DNA from: VRUE01 sp035318745
GTDB lineage: Bacteria; Actinomycetota; Thermoleophilia; Solirubrobacterales; 70-9
Assembly (NCBI GenBank): GCA_035318745.1
Contig: DATHEA010000009.1
Coordinates: 53,751-117,750, forward strand
Direction of reading: 5' to 3'
Length of the DNA stretch: 64,000 nt
Both the position numbers and the translations under genes were made by a program. Positions 48,737 through 58,267 of the stretch are shown one piece after another; the first letter of the stretch is position 1, and each line of letters begins with the position of its first letter. Below the pieces are notes generated by a model, which was not told where the DNA came from, made no database searches, and saw only the letters and a list, made by a program, of their open reading frames with translations.

Positions 48737-49503
48737 TTGCCCTCGAACTTTGGCTCTCGCTTCTCGAGGAAGGCCTGCATCCCCTCGACCCGGTCCTCGG
48801 TCGCCATCGTCAGCTCGTAGAGGCGGCGCTCGGTCTCGAGGCCGGCGGAGAGAGCGGTCTCCTCGGCGGCGAGCACGGCCTGCTTGCCGAGCCGGGCGGC
48901 GATCGGCGGCCGCTCGGCGACCTCATGGGCCAGCTCCATAGCGGTGTCCAGCCATCCGTCCCCCTCGACGACCGCGTTGACCAGGCCTAGCTCGTGCGCC
49001 GTCTTCGCGTCGAAGCGCTTGCCCGTGAGGACGTACTCCATCGCCCGCTGCTTGCCCAGCACCCGCGCCAGGCGTTGGGTGCCGCCACCGCCGGGAATGA
49101 TCCCGAGGCGGATCTCCGGCTGGCCGAAGACGGCAGTGTCGGAGGCGACGATCATGTCGCAGGCCAGTGCCAGCTCGCAGCCGCCGCCGAGGGCGTAGCC
49201 GGAGACCGCGGCGACCAGGGGCGTCTTGATCGCGGCGACCCGGCGCCAGAACGAAGCGGCGGGGTGGCGCAGCGCTTCCTCGAAGCTGCGCTCGGCCATC
49301 GCCTTGATATCGGCGCCGGCGGCGAAGACCTTCTCGGAGCCGGCGATGACGGCGCAGCGCACCTCGGGGTCGGGGTCGAGCCGCTCCAGCTCCGCCGCGA
49401 GCGTCTCCATCACCTCCGGCGAGAGGGCGTTGCGAGCCTCGGGCCGGTTGAGGCGCAGCAGGGCGACATGGCCGTCACGCGAGCTCTCGACCAGGTCGCC
49501 CAC
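48733..49503 (-). CDS. Enoyl-CoA hydratase/isomerase
   Basis: Crotonase fold, 256 aa. Oxyanion-hole segments FAAGADIKAM and ALGGGCELALACDMIVAS; the catalytic-acid region FGQPEIRLGIIPGGGGTQRLARVLG carries the Glu. Hydrates trans-2-enoyl-CoA, feeding the dehydrogenase in the next gene. Overlaps it by 4 nt. Confidence 0.93.
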   Translation of the reverse strand: MGDLVESSRDGHVALLRLNRPEARNALSPEVMETLAAELERLDPDPEVRCAVIAGSEKVFAAGADIKAMAERSFEEALRHPAASFWRRVAAIKTPLVAAVSGYALGGGCELALACDMIVASDTAVFGQPEIRLGIIPGGGGTQRLARVLGKQRAMEYVLTGKRFDAKTAHELGLVNAVVEGDGWLDTAMELAHEVAERPPIAARLGKQAVLAAEETALSAGLETERRLYELTMATEDRVEGMQAFLEKREPKFEGK

Positions 49504-49512
49504 CGTCTTTCC

Positions 49513-50682
49513 TTACTCCGCTTCCATCGGCGTCATCGCGTTGATCCCGGTCGCGGCGCGGCCGATGATCAGTTTTTGGATCTGCGAAGTCCCCTCATAG
49601 AGGGTCGTCACCCGCGCGTCGCGGAGGTAGCGCTCGACCGGGTAGTCGTCGACGTAGCCGGCGCCGCCGTGCACCTGGATCGCCAGGTTGGCGCACTCGA
49701 TCGCCGCCTCGGTCGCGTGCAGCTTCGCCACCGAGGTCTCCATCGTGTTCGGCAGCCCTTCGTCCTTTAGTAGACCGGCGCGGTAGACGAGCATCCGCGA
49801 GGCATCGCGCTTGACGATCATGTCGGCGATCATCTCCTGAACCAGCTGGAAGCGGGCGAGGGGGACGCCGAACTGCTTGCGCTCTTTGGAATAGGCAACC
49901 GAGGCTTCGACGCAGCCGTCGCAGATGCCGACGCAGCCGGCGGCGACGCTGTAGCGACCGTTGTCGAGCGCGCTCATCGCGACTTTGAAGCCGTCGCCGA
50001 TCTCGCCCAGCATCGCGTCCTCGCCGACCTCGACGTTGTCGAGCGAGAGCTCCGCGGTGTCGGAAGAGCGCAGGCCGAGCTTGCCGTGGATCTCCTGCGT
50101 GGTGAAGCCCTCGTTTGCCGTCGGGACGAGGAAGCAGGCGAGGCCGCGGTGCTTCTTCTCGGGGTCGGTCTGGGCGAAGATCAGCGCCACCTCGGAGAAG
50201 TTGCCGAGCGAGATCCACATCTTCTGGCCGCTGATCGACCAGCCGGAGTCGGTCTTGGTCGCGCGGGTGCGCAGGTTGGCTGCGTCGGAGCCGGTGTCGG
50301 GCTCGGTCAGGCCGAAGCAGCCGAGCGCCTCGCCCGAGCAGAGCCGCGGCAGCCACTTCTGCTTCTGCTCCTCGGTGCCCCACTTCTCGATCGAGCCGGC
50401 GACGAGCGAGGTCTGCACGGAGACGACGGTGCGGGCGGAGGAGTCGGCGCGGCCGACCTGCTCGACGATCAGGCCGTAGCCGATGTAGTCGAGGCCACGG
50501 CCGCCGTACTGCTCGGCAACCGGCGCGCCGAGGTAGCCGACCTCGCCCAGCTTGCTCGCCAGCTCGCGGTCGAAGCGGGCGGCGCGGTCGTTCTCTTTGA
50601 CCCGCGGGACGATCTCCTTGTCGGCGAATTCACGCGCGGTTTCGGAAATCAGGCGCTGCTCATCGGTCAGCTGGAAGTCCAT
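49513..50682 (-). CDS. Acyl-CoA dehydrogenase
   Basis: FAD enzyme for the first step of beta-oxidation, 389 aa. FGLTEPDTGSDAANLRT and the FAD-binding W-x-S-G-Q-K-x-W-I-S segment are present; the catalytic base is the Glu in LYEGTSQIQKLIIGR. Short- or medium-chain specificity cannot be read. 9 nt before the hydratase gene on the same strand. Confidence 0.93.
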   Translation of the reverse strand: MDFQLTDEQRLISETAREFADKEIVPRVKENDRAARFDRELASKLGEVGYLGAPVAEQYGGRGLDYIGYGLIVEQVGRADSSARTVVSVQTSLVAGSIEKWGTEEQKQKWLPRLCSGEALGCFGLTEPDTGSDAANLRTRATKTDSGWSISGQKMWISLGNFSEVALIFAQTDPEKKHRGLACFLVPTANEGFTTQEIHGKLGLRSSDTAELSLDNVEVGEDAMLGEIGDGFKVAMSALDNGRYSVAAGCVGICDGCVEASVAYSKERKQFGVPLARFQLVQEMIADMIVKRDASRMLVYRAGLLKDEGLPNTMETSVAKLHATEAAIECANLAIQVHGGAGYVDDYPVERYLRDARVTTLYEGTSQIQKLIIGRAATGINAMTPMEAE

Positions 50683-50715
50683 CTCACCATCGCTTTCTCG
50701 TTTGCTTCGTGGAGT

Positions 50716-51504
50716 TCAAAGCTCTCGCTCCAGGGTCGCCGCGAAGGTCTCCTGTGCCTCGCGGGTGCGGGGCCCGGGCGCTTCGGGCATGGCATCGCCG
50801 TCGATCGCGGAAACGGCCTGGATCTCGCGGGTGGTCGAGGCGAGGAAGGCCTCGCGGGCGGCACGTAGATCGGCCAGCGGCCAGGTGCCCTCCTCGACCT
50901 GCAGCGCCTTGACCAGGCGATCGCGGGTGATCGACTCGAGCACGCCGACGTCGAGCGCGGGCGTGCGCAGTTCCCCCTGCGGGGAGACCCAGAAGATCGC
51001 CGAGGTGGGCGGCTCGAGCACGGTCCCATCGGGCTGGACCAGGACGGCCTCGTCGGCTCCCTGTTCTTTCGCCAGTCGCGTCGCCTGCATGTTGGCGGCG
51101 TAGGAGAGCGACTTGACGCCGTTGAGGATCACGGTCGGCGAGTAGGTGACCGTGGCGAGGCGCAGCGTCTCGGCGTGCGCGGGTATCGGCTCGATCGCCG
51201 CGATGCGGCGGCCGCCGCGGGTGACGATCAGCCGCAACTGGCCGTCGGGCCCACCGGCCTCGGTCAGCAGCGCGTCGATCTCCCGCTCGAGCGCGGCGCG
51301 GTCGAACTCGAGCCGGATCGCAGCGGAGGAGCGCTCCAGCCGGTCGAGGTGGTCTCCGAGCGCGAAGGGTCGCCCCTCGTAGAGCCGGATGACCTCGAAG
51401 GCACCGTCGCCGCGGTAGAGGCCATCGTCCTTCATCGGCACCATCGCCTCGGCGGTTGGGGTCACCTTCCCGTCGACGCTCGCCAGTTCTTCAAGTCCGG
51501 TCAT
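50716..51504 (-). CDS. Class IV PLP aminotransferase
   Basis: 262 aa, branched-chain aminotransferase/aminodeoxychorismate lyase fold. The probable PLP lysine is in GVKSLSYAANM, and the cofactor-phosphate loop is GTVLEPPTSAIFWV. The short length points to the D-amino-acid aminotransferase/ADC-lyase side of the family. It is in a beta-oxidation operon, so leucine or valine degradation is one reading. ATG 51504. Confidence 0.85.
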   Translation of the reverse strand: MTGLEELASVDGKVTPTAEAMVPMKDDGLYRGDGAFEVIRLYEGRPFALGDHLDRLERSSAAIRLEFDRAALEREIDALLTEAGGPDGQLRLIVTRGGRRIAAIEPIPAHAETLRLATVTYSPTVILNGVKSLSYAANMQATRLAKEQGADEAVLVQPDGTVLEPPTSAIFWVSPQGELRTPALDVGVLESITRDRLVKALQVEEGTWPLADLRAAREAFLASTTREIQAVSAIDGDAMPEAPGPRTREAQETFAATLEREL

Positions 51505-51520
51505 CGCCGCGCGAGGCTAC

Positions 51521-51556
51521 ATGAAGCTTTGTAGCCGCCATAGGGGGTACAAAGCT

Positions 51557-51560
<4 letters not shown>
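51521..51560 (-). terminator. 13-bp perfect inverted repeat at thiolase stop
   Basis: ATGAAGCTTTGTA (51521-51533) and its exact complement (51548-51560) around a 14-nt spacer, overlapping the thiolase stop codon (51557-51559, minus strand) and lying just before the aminotransferase gene. A competing GGCTAC/GTAGCC pair overlaps one arm. No U-run, so it may act as an attenuator or an RNA-processing stem rather than a plain terminator. Confidence 0.5.
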
Positions 51561-52762
<1,202 letters not shown>

Positions 52763-52809
52763 AGGCGAGCATTAAATGCGACCGGCGCAAGCCACGTATT
52801 CTGAGGTCC

Positions 52810-53100
52810 ATGGGTTTCGTCCTCCTCACCCTCGGCATGCTGGCGGTCATCATCGGCGTTCTGTTGCTGATCGGCCATTTCTACCAGGGCAGCAGCGCCG
52901 ACTTGGTCGACTGGAAACCGACGCGCAGTCCCGAAGTCGAGGCGCAGAACGAGATCGACGACGTGCGGCAGATGCTGGAGGCGCAGAACGAGATGCGCCG
53001 CCGCCGGGGCGCCGCCGAGGTCGACGAGAGAAAGCTGCGGGCCGAGGTCGAAGAGGAGGAGCTGGAGCGGCTCCGCCGCGGCGACCCGTTCGAGGCCTGA
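52810..53100 (+). CDS. Small membrane protein with coiled-coil tail
   Basis: 96 aa. One N-terminal helix (FVLLTLGMLAVIIGVLLLIGHF), then a charged alpha-helical tail (EAQNEIDDVRQMLEAQNEMRRRRG...EEEELERLRRG). Divergent from the thiolase gene, 13 nt before the NAD-binding protein. No known domain. Confidence 0.65.
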   Translation: MGFVLLTLGMLAVIIGVLLLIGHFYQGSSADLVDWKPTRSPEVEAQNEIDDVRQMLEAQNEMRRRRGAAEVDERKLRAEVEEEELERLRRGDPFEA

Positions 53101-53112
53101 GGGCGAGCCGGT

Positions 53113-53574
53113 GTGGCACGGGCGCTGATCGTCGGCTGTGGCTGTCGTGGGCGCCTGCTCGGGAAGCGGTTGCTCGCCGAGGGCTGGCAGGTGCGAGGGA
53201 CGAGCCGTCGCGAGGGAGGTCTGGCGGCGATCGAGGCGGCCGGGATCGAACCCGCTCTCGCCGACCCCGAGGACCCGGGCACAGTGCTCGACCTGGTCGG
53301 CGACGTGACCACGGTGTACTGGCTGCTCGGCTCCGCCGTGGGCCCGGCCGAGAGCCTCGAGGCGATCCACGGCCCCCGGCTCGAACGTTTCCTCGAGCGG
53401 TTGGTTGAAACCCCGGTGCGGCGCTTCGTCTACGAGGCGGCCGGCAGTGTCGACGCCGCGATCCTGGAGCGGGGGGGCTCGATCGTGCAAGCCGCCGGCG
53501 AGCGCTGGCGCATCCCGGTCGCCGTCGCTGGCCGAGGAAACGATATAGCTAAACTCGGATGGGAATTGAGGTAA
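53113..53574 (+). CDS. Short NAD(P)-binding protein, epimerase-like N-terminus
   Basis: 153 aa. GCGCRGRLLGKRLL at the start is a Rossmann dinucleotide motif like that of extended SDR/YeeZ-type proteins. There is no YxxxK and the length is about half that of complete members, so it may be a cut-down enzyme or a sensor. GTG start at 53113; GTG 53111 is out of frame. It is 36 nt before the peroxiredoxin gene. Confidence 0.6.
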   Translation: MARALIVGCGCRGRLLGKRLLAEGWQVRGTSRREGGLAAIEAAGIEPALADPEDPGTVLDLVGDVTTVYWLLGSAVGPAESLEAIHGPRLERFLERLVETPVRRFVYEAAGSVDAAILERGGSIVQAAGERWRIPVAVAGRGNDIAKLGWELR

Positions 53575-53610
53575 ATCCGCGAAAGCGAGTATCCGAGAGG
53601 AGCTGGTCCG

Positions 53611-54279
53611 ATGGCGCTGCAGCTCGGCGACGTAGCACCCGATTTCGAGGCCGACACGACCGAGGGCCGGATCAAGTTCCACGACTGGATCGGCGACTCC
53701 TGGGCGGTGCTGTTCTCGCACCCGAAAGACTTCACCCCGGTCTGCACGACGGAGCTCGGCTACATGGCGAGCATCGAGCCCGAGTTCGCGAAGCGAAACG
53801 TGAAGATCATCGGACTCTCGGTCGACCCGCTCGACAAGCACGAGGAGTGGGCGAACGACATCGCGGAGACCCAGGGAACCGCGCCGAACTACCCGATCAT
53901 CAGCGACGCGGATTTCAAGGTCGCCAAGCTCTACGGAATGCTGCCGGCGGACGTCTCCGGTGACGCCGCGGACCGCACCCCGGCCGACAACCAGACCGTC
54001 CGCAACGTGTTCGTCATCGGTCCGGACAAGAAAATCAAACTCATCCTCGTCTATCCGATGACGACCGGGCGCAACTTCGACGAGGTCCTGCGCGTGATCG
54101 ACTCACTCCAGCTCACTGCCCAGCACAAAGTTGCAACCCCGGCTCAGTGGCAGCAGGGGGACGACGTGATCATCGCCGGCTCGGTCACCAACGAGCAGGC
54201 AAAAGAGATCTATCCGGATGGCTGGGAGGAGCCGCGCCCCTACATCCGCATCGTGCCCCAGCCGTCTGAGACGCCGTAA
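53611..54279 (+). CDS. 1-Cys peroxiredoxin (Prx6 type)
   Basis: 222 aa. Peroxidatic C45 in DFTPVCTTELGYMA, then the Prx6-type long C-terminal domain (MTTGRNFDEVLRVIDSLQL, later PAQWQQGDDVIIAGSVTNEQAKEIYP). No resolving Cys is placed as in 2-Cys enzymes. Reduces peroxides; AGGAG at 53598-53602 supports the ATG. Followed by the second copy of the intergenic repeat. Confidence 0.94.
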   Translation: MALQLGDVAPDFEADTTEGRIKFHDWIGDSWAVLFSHPKDFTPVCTTELGYMASIEPEFAKRNVKIIGLSVDPLDKHEEWANDIAETQGTAPNYPIISDADFKVAKLYGMLPADVSGDAADRTPADNQTVRNVFVIGPDKKIKLILVYPMTTGRNFDEVLRVIDSLQLTAQHKVATPAQWQQGDDVIIAGSVTNEQAKEIYPDGWEEPRPYIRIVPQPSETP

Positions 54280-54341
54280 CCGGCGCCTGGCGGTGTCCTC
54301 AGTCGGCTGCCTGCGTCCTAGCCAGGCTTGGTTACGCCGGC
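54280..54341. repeat. Intergenic repeat between convergent peroxiredoxin and Nudix genes
   Basis: Starts directly after the stop with CCGGCGCCTGGCGGTGTCCT and matches the element after trxB (23 of 30 bases), and both carry CCTGCGTCCT and CTTGGT. The hairpin insert of the trxB copy is missing here. CCGGCG...CGCCGG ends could pair. Confidence 0.5.
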
Positions 54342-54815
54342 TCAGGTCCGATCCAGTAAATCGCCCAAAATCCGTGCCGTGGCGCCCCAGATGAGATGCC
54401 CTTCCACCTCGTAGGTGGGGGTGTGGATGGGGACGCCGCGACGGATCAGGCGGCGCATTTCGTAACCCTCGCGGAGGACGTCCAGCGAGAAGGTGAGGAC
54501 GGTCTCCACCTCGGTGGGACTGGGCTCCAGGCCCAGCTCGCCCGGATGGGGGATCTTGCCGACAAAAGGGTGGATCCGGTAGCCGGTGACGAAAGTGCCG
54601 GTGGTGGGCAGCTCTTCGCCGAGCTCGACGACGGCCGGGTCGAGGCCGATCTCCTCTTCGGCCTCGCGCAGGGCCGTAGCGGCAAGGTCGGCGTCGGCGT
54701 CGTCCTTGCGCCCACCGGGAAACGAGATCTCGCCGGCGTGTCGCCGCAGGTCCGCGCGCCGCTCGGTGAAGACGAGACCGGGCTCGTCCGGCCAGCCGTA
54801 GAGCGGTAAGAGCAC
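54342..54815 (-). CDS. Nudix hydrolase (CoA pyrophosphatase-like)
   Basis: 157 aa. Nudix box GGRKDDADADLAATALREAEEEIGL; the first Glu of the box is Asp here, the REXXEE core is intact. FTERRADLRRHAGEISFPGGR before it is the pattern of YeaB/NUDT7-type CoA diphosphatases. GTG start at 54815. A CTG at 54830 overlapping the SDR stop would add MTDAA and gives a more family-like N-terminus. Confidence 0.85.
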   Translation of the reverse strand: MLLPLYGWPDEPGLVFTERRADLRRHAGEISFPGGRKDDADADLAATALREAEEEIGLDPAVVELGEELPTTGTFVTGYRIHPFVGKIPHPGELGLEPSPTEVETVLTFSLDVLREGYEMRRLIRRGVPIHTPTYEVEGHLIWGATARILGDLLDRT

Positions 54816-54826
54816 CGCCGCGTCGG

Positions 54827-55639
54827 TCAGATGATCACCTGCACCGTGCCCCCATCGACAGACCAGGCGGCGCCGGCCACATAGGAGGCGCGCTCGGAGC
54901 AGAGGAAGACGATCGCGGCGGCGATCTCGCCGACCTCCGCAAGGCGTCCGATCGGCCGCTTCGCGCCGGCTTCGGCCAGTGCTTCCTCGCGGCTCTTGGC
55001 GCCGGACATCTGGTGCGACTGGTCGAGCAGGCCGCCCGGCTCCATCCACAGCTCGGCCTCGACCGGCCCGGGGCAGATCGCGTTGACGAGGACGCCCTGC
55101 TTGGCGTAGCGGTCGGCGAAGAGGCGCGAGAGGGACAGCTCGGCCGCCTTGGCGACGGAGTACTCGGGCATCGCCGCCGAGGGCCGCTTGCCGGCGGTCG
55201 AGCAGACGTTGACGATCCTTCCCCAACCCTGCTCGGCCATCGAGGGCGCGGCCGTGCGCATCGCCCGCAGGGGCGCCATCACGTTCAGCTCGTACTGCGC
55301 GTACCAATCCTCGTCCGGGACATCGTCGAGCCGGCGCCACTGGGCGGCGCCGGCGTTGTTGACGAGCACGTCCAAGCCGCCGAAGTGCTCGTTTGCTGCC
55401 GCCACCATCCGCTCGCCGGCCCCTTGCTCGGTCACATCCAGGGCCAGGGCCTCGGCACGTCCGCCGGCTTCGCTCCCCGCGGTTATTGCCTCCTCGCGAG
55501 CCGCCGCGAGTCGCTCCTCGTTGCGGCCCACCAGCAAGACCTCCGCGCCCTCGGCACAGAGCAGACCTGCGGTCTCGCGCCCGATCCCGCGGCTGGCGCC
55601 GGTGACGATGCAGGAACGCCCTTTCAGTCCGAGGTCCAT
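54827..55639 (-). CDS. Short-chain dehydrogenase/reductase
   Basis: 270-aa classical SDR. Cofactor motif TGASRGIG, NNAG, and the catalytic Y-x3-K in PEYSVAKAA with the upstream Ser (VCSTAGKRPS). Cofactor preference and substrate are unknown. ATG 55639 is 4 nt after the GMC gene; the open frame extends further upstream but with no family match. Confidence 0.92.
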   Translation of the reverse strand: MDLGLKGRSCIVTGASRGIGRETAGLLCAEGAEVLLVGRNEERLAAAREEAITAGSEAGGRAEALALDVTEQGAGERMVAAANEHFGGLDVLVNNAGAAQWRRLDDVPDEDWYAQYELNVMAPLRAMRTAAPSMAEQGWGRIVNVCSTAGKRPSAAMPEYSVAKAAELSLSRLFADRYAKQGVLVNAICPGPVEAELWMEPGGLLDQSHQMSGAKSREEALAEAGAKRPIGRLAEVGEIAAAIVFLCSERASYVAGAAWSVDGGTVQVII

Positions 55640-55643
55640 GCGG

Positions 55644-57257
55644 CTACTCGCTTGCCGTCGCGCCGCTGGTTGCGCCGCCGTCACGGAGCAGCGGCTTGCC
55701 GGCGATCAGATCCGCCGCCCGCTCGGCGACGGCGATCGTCGGCGCGTTGGTGTTGCCGCTCGGGATGATCGGCATGACCGAGGCGTCGACGACCCGCAGT
55801 CCATCGACGCCCCGCACGCGCAGCTCCGGATCGACCACCGCGTCCTCGTCGGCGCCCATGCGGCAGGTGCCGACCGGGTGGTAGAGGAGCTCGACCCGGC
55901 GGCGCAGGTCGTCGGCCAGGTCCTCGTCGCTGCCGATGTCCGCCCCTGGGAACAGCTCCCGGCCGAGTGCCGAGGCGAAGGGCTCGGCGGCGGCGATCTC
56001 GCGGGTCAGCCTGGTTCCGGCGACCAGGGCGGCGACGTCCTCGGGCTCGGCCAGAGAGTTGGTCAGGATTCGCGGCTTGTCGGCCGGGTCGCCCGAGCGC
56101 AGCCGCACCCAACCGCGACTGCGAGGGGCAACCAGCGCCGGGCCCATCGTGATCGCGTGTCCGTCGTATTCCTGGAAGCCGTTGTCGACGAAGTAGGCGG
56201 GGGCGAAGTGGAACTGGAGATCCGGCTGGGCGAGGCCCGGCCGGCTGCGCACGAAGGCAATCGCCTCCGCCACCGAGGAGGTCAGCGGACCGCTGCGCCG
56301 CAGCAGGTACTCGAGCATCGCCTTGGGGCTCTCGGCGTCGGCGAGCGAGCCGCCGCCCGGCACATCCCACACCGAGGTCAGGTAGGGATGGTCCTGGAGG
56401 TTCTCGCCTACGCCCGGCAGATCGGCGGCGACCGGGATGTCCAGTCCCCGCAGCTGCTCGGCGGGGCCGATTCCCGAGAGCATCAGCAGCTGGGGCGAGG
56501 CGAGGGCGCCGGCGGCGAGGATCGTCTCGCGCTCGGCACGGATGAGCTGCTCGCGGCCTCGCTGTCGGTAGCGGACGCCGGTGGCGTGATTGCCCTGAAG
56601 CTCCACGCCGAGCACCTGGGCGCCTGAAATCACACTGAGGTTCTCGCGACCTGACGCGGGGCGCAGGTAAGCGTCGGCGGTGCTCCAGCGCCGACCGTTG
56701 CGCTGAGTCACCTGGGCGAGCGCGGCGCCGTCCTGCTCGTGGCCGTTGTAGTCCGCTATGCGCGGAATGCCGGCCGCCGCGCAGGAGTCGAGGAATTGAC
56801 CGGTCAGGCGGCGCGGCGAGCGCTCGTCCTCGACCCGCAGCGGTCCGTCGACGGCATGGTGCTCGGACTCCCCGCGGGCGTTGTCCTCGGCCCGCAGGAA
56901 GTAGGGCCTGATCCCGCCCCAGTCCCAGCCGGTGGCACCGCCGGCGGCCCACTTCTCGTAGTCGAGTGGATGACCGCGGACGTAGAGCATCGCGTTCATC
57001 GAGCTGGAACCGCCCAGGCCCTTGCCGCGCGGCATGTAGATCGAGCGGCCGTTGCAGTAGGGCTCGGGCTCGGTGCCGAGGTCCCAGTCGCGCTTGCTTT
57101 TGAACTGCTTGGCGAAGGCCGCCGGAATCTTGACGTTGGGATGTCGGTCGCTGCCGCCGGCCTCGATCAGGAGAACCTCGATGCTCGGGTCCTCGCTGAG
57201 CCGGGCGGCGAGCACGCAGCCGGCCGATCCGGCGCCGACGATCACGTAGTCAGGCAT
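55644..57257 (-). CDS. GMC-family FAD oxidoreductase
   Basis: 537 aa. FAD motif VIVGAGSAGCVLAARLSED, the GMC signature GLGGSSSMNAMLYVRG, and the C-terminal catalytic stretch YHPVGTCRMG... SGNTNAPTIAVAERAADLI. Choline dehydrogenase-like by overall pattern; other alcohols are equally possible. Overlaps the OsmC gene by 8 nt. Confidence 0.92.
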   Translation of the reverse strand: MPDYVIVGAGSAGCVLAARLSEDPSIEVLLIEAGGSDRHPNVKIPAAFAKQFKSKRDWDLGTEPEPYCNGRSIYMPRGKGLGGSSSMNAMLYVRGHPLDYEKWAAGGATGWDWGGIRPYFLRAEDNARGESEHHAVDGPLRVEDERSPRRLTGQFLDSCAAAGIPRIADYNGHEQDGAALAQVTQRNGRRWSTADAYLRPASGRENLSVISGAQVLGVELQGNHATGVRYRQRGREQLIRAERETILAAGALASPQLLMLSGIGPAEQLRGLDIPVAADLPGVGENLQDHPYLTSVWDVPGGGSLADAESPKAMLEYLLRRSGPLTSSVAEAIAFVRSRPGLAQPDLQFHFAPAYFVDNGFQEYDGHAITMGPALVAPRSRGWVRLRSGDPADKPRILTNSLAEPEDVAALVAGTRLTREIAAAEPFASALGRELFPGADIGSDEDLADDLRRRVELLYHPVGTCRMGADEDAVVDPELRVRGVDGLRVVDASVMPIIPSGNTNAPTIAVAERAADLIAGKPLLRDGGATSGATASE

Positions 57258-57660
57258 CGGGCAGATCCTCGATCCGATCGGAGATGACGACCTTGGTCTC
57301 GCCCGACAGCAGCTTGTGGACGGGACATCTGGCCGCGACCGCGAGCAGCGGCAGTCGCTGCTCCTCGCTCAGCCCGGCCGGCAAGCGCAGCGTCACCGCG
57401 AACGAGAGCGGCGCGAAGTCTTCGTACTCGACGTCGACCTCGACCTCGACCGCTCCGACATCCCACCCTTTGCGCGCCGCGTACATCTCGATCGTCACCG
57501 CGGTGCAGCCGGCGAGGCCGGCGGCGACCAGGCGGGTGGGGGAGGGACCGGCGTCAGTCCCACCTTCGACGAAGGCGGGCTCGTCGACGACGATCGTGTG
57601 GTCGCCCTCGATCTCGACGTCGTGGACGTATCCCTCGCGGCGGCGGGCGACGACCTTCAT
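57250..57660 (-). CDS. OsmC-family protein
   Basis: 136 aa with the OsmC/Ohr fold: GPSPTRLVAAGLAGCTAVTIEMYAARKG, holding the first reactive Cys, and VAARCPVHKLL holding the second. The family reduces organic hydroperoxides with dithiol partners. Upstream neighbour on the transcript is the adenosyltransferase. Confidence 0.9.
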   Translation of the reverse strand: MKVVARRREGYVHDVEIEGDHTIVVDEPAFVEGGTDAGPSPTRLVAAGLAGCTAVTIEMYAARKGWDVGAVEVEVDVEYEDFAPLSFAVTLRLPAGLSEEQRLPLLAVAARCPVHKLLSGETKVVISDRIEDLPDA

Positions 57661-57667
57661 TGGTGCC

Positions 57668-58234
57668 CTAGGCCTTGCGCCGGCCCTCGAACAGGGCCGG
57701 GTCGTCGACGTCGGCGAAGCGGGCCATCGCGTAGGCGAGGTCGGAGGCTCGGTTGACGAAGTGGATCACCGTCTCGCCCGCCAGTTCGCCGCTCTCGTTG
57801 AGGGCGCTGATGCGGCGCTCGGCGCGGCGGATCGTGGTGCGGGCGACGTCGAGCTGGGCGGAGAGCTGGTTGCCGCCGGGGATCACGAACTGCGGCGGCA
57901 GCTCGACCCGGTCCATGTAGCGGTCGATCGCCTGCTCCAGCTCGACGACCATCTCCTCGGTGGTGCGGCTGACCCCTTCTTCGAGCCGCTCGGCGGCCTC
58001 CGGCGCGGTCGCCAGCTCGGCGCCGGCGACGAAGATGTCGTCCTGGAGGCGGAGCAGATCGGCGGCCAGCTCGGCCTGCTCGGCTCCGCAGAGCGCGCGA
58101 GCGACGCCGAGCTGGGAGCAGGCTTCGTCGAGCGCCCCGTAGGCCTCGGTGCGGCCGTGGTGCTTGGGCACGCGCCCGCCGTACCAAAGCGAAGTCGTGC
58201 CGTCATCGCCCTTCTTGGTGTAGATCTTGACCAC
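57668..58234 (-). CDS. Cob(I)yrinic acid a,c-diamide adenosyltransferase (PduO type)
   Basis: 188 aa, helical-bundle ATR family. IYTKKGDDGTTSL binds ATP; the helix containing FVIPGGNQLSAQLDVARTTIRRAERR is the family signature. It makes adenosylcobalamin from ATP and reduced cobalamin. No other B12 gene is in view. Confidence 0.93.
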   Translation of the reverse strand: MVKIYTKKGDDGTTSLWYGGRVPKHHGRTEAYGALDEACSQLGVARALCGAEQAELAADLLRLQDDIFVAGAELATAPEAAERLEEGVSRTTEEMVVELEQAIDRYMDRVELPPQFVIPGGNQLSAQLDVARTTIRRAERRISALNESGELAGETVIHFVNRASDLAYAMARFADVDDPALFEGRRKA

Positions 58235-58267
58235 TGGGTGGTCATCCTACGGCGCCGGAGTGTCGCT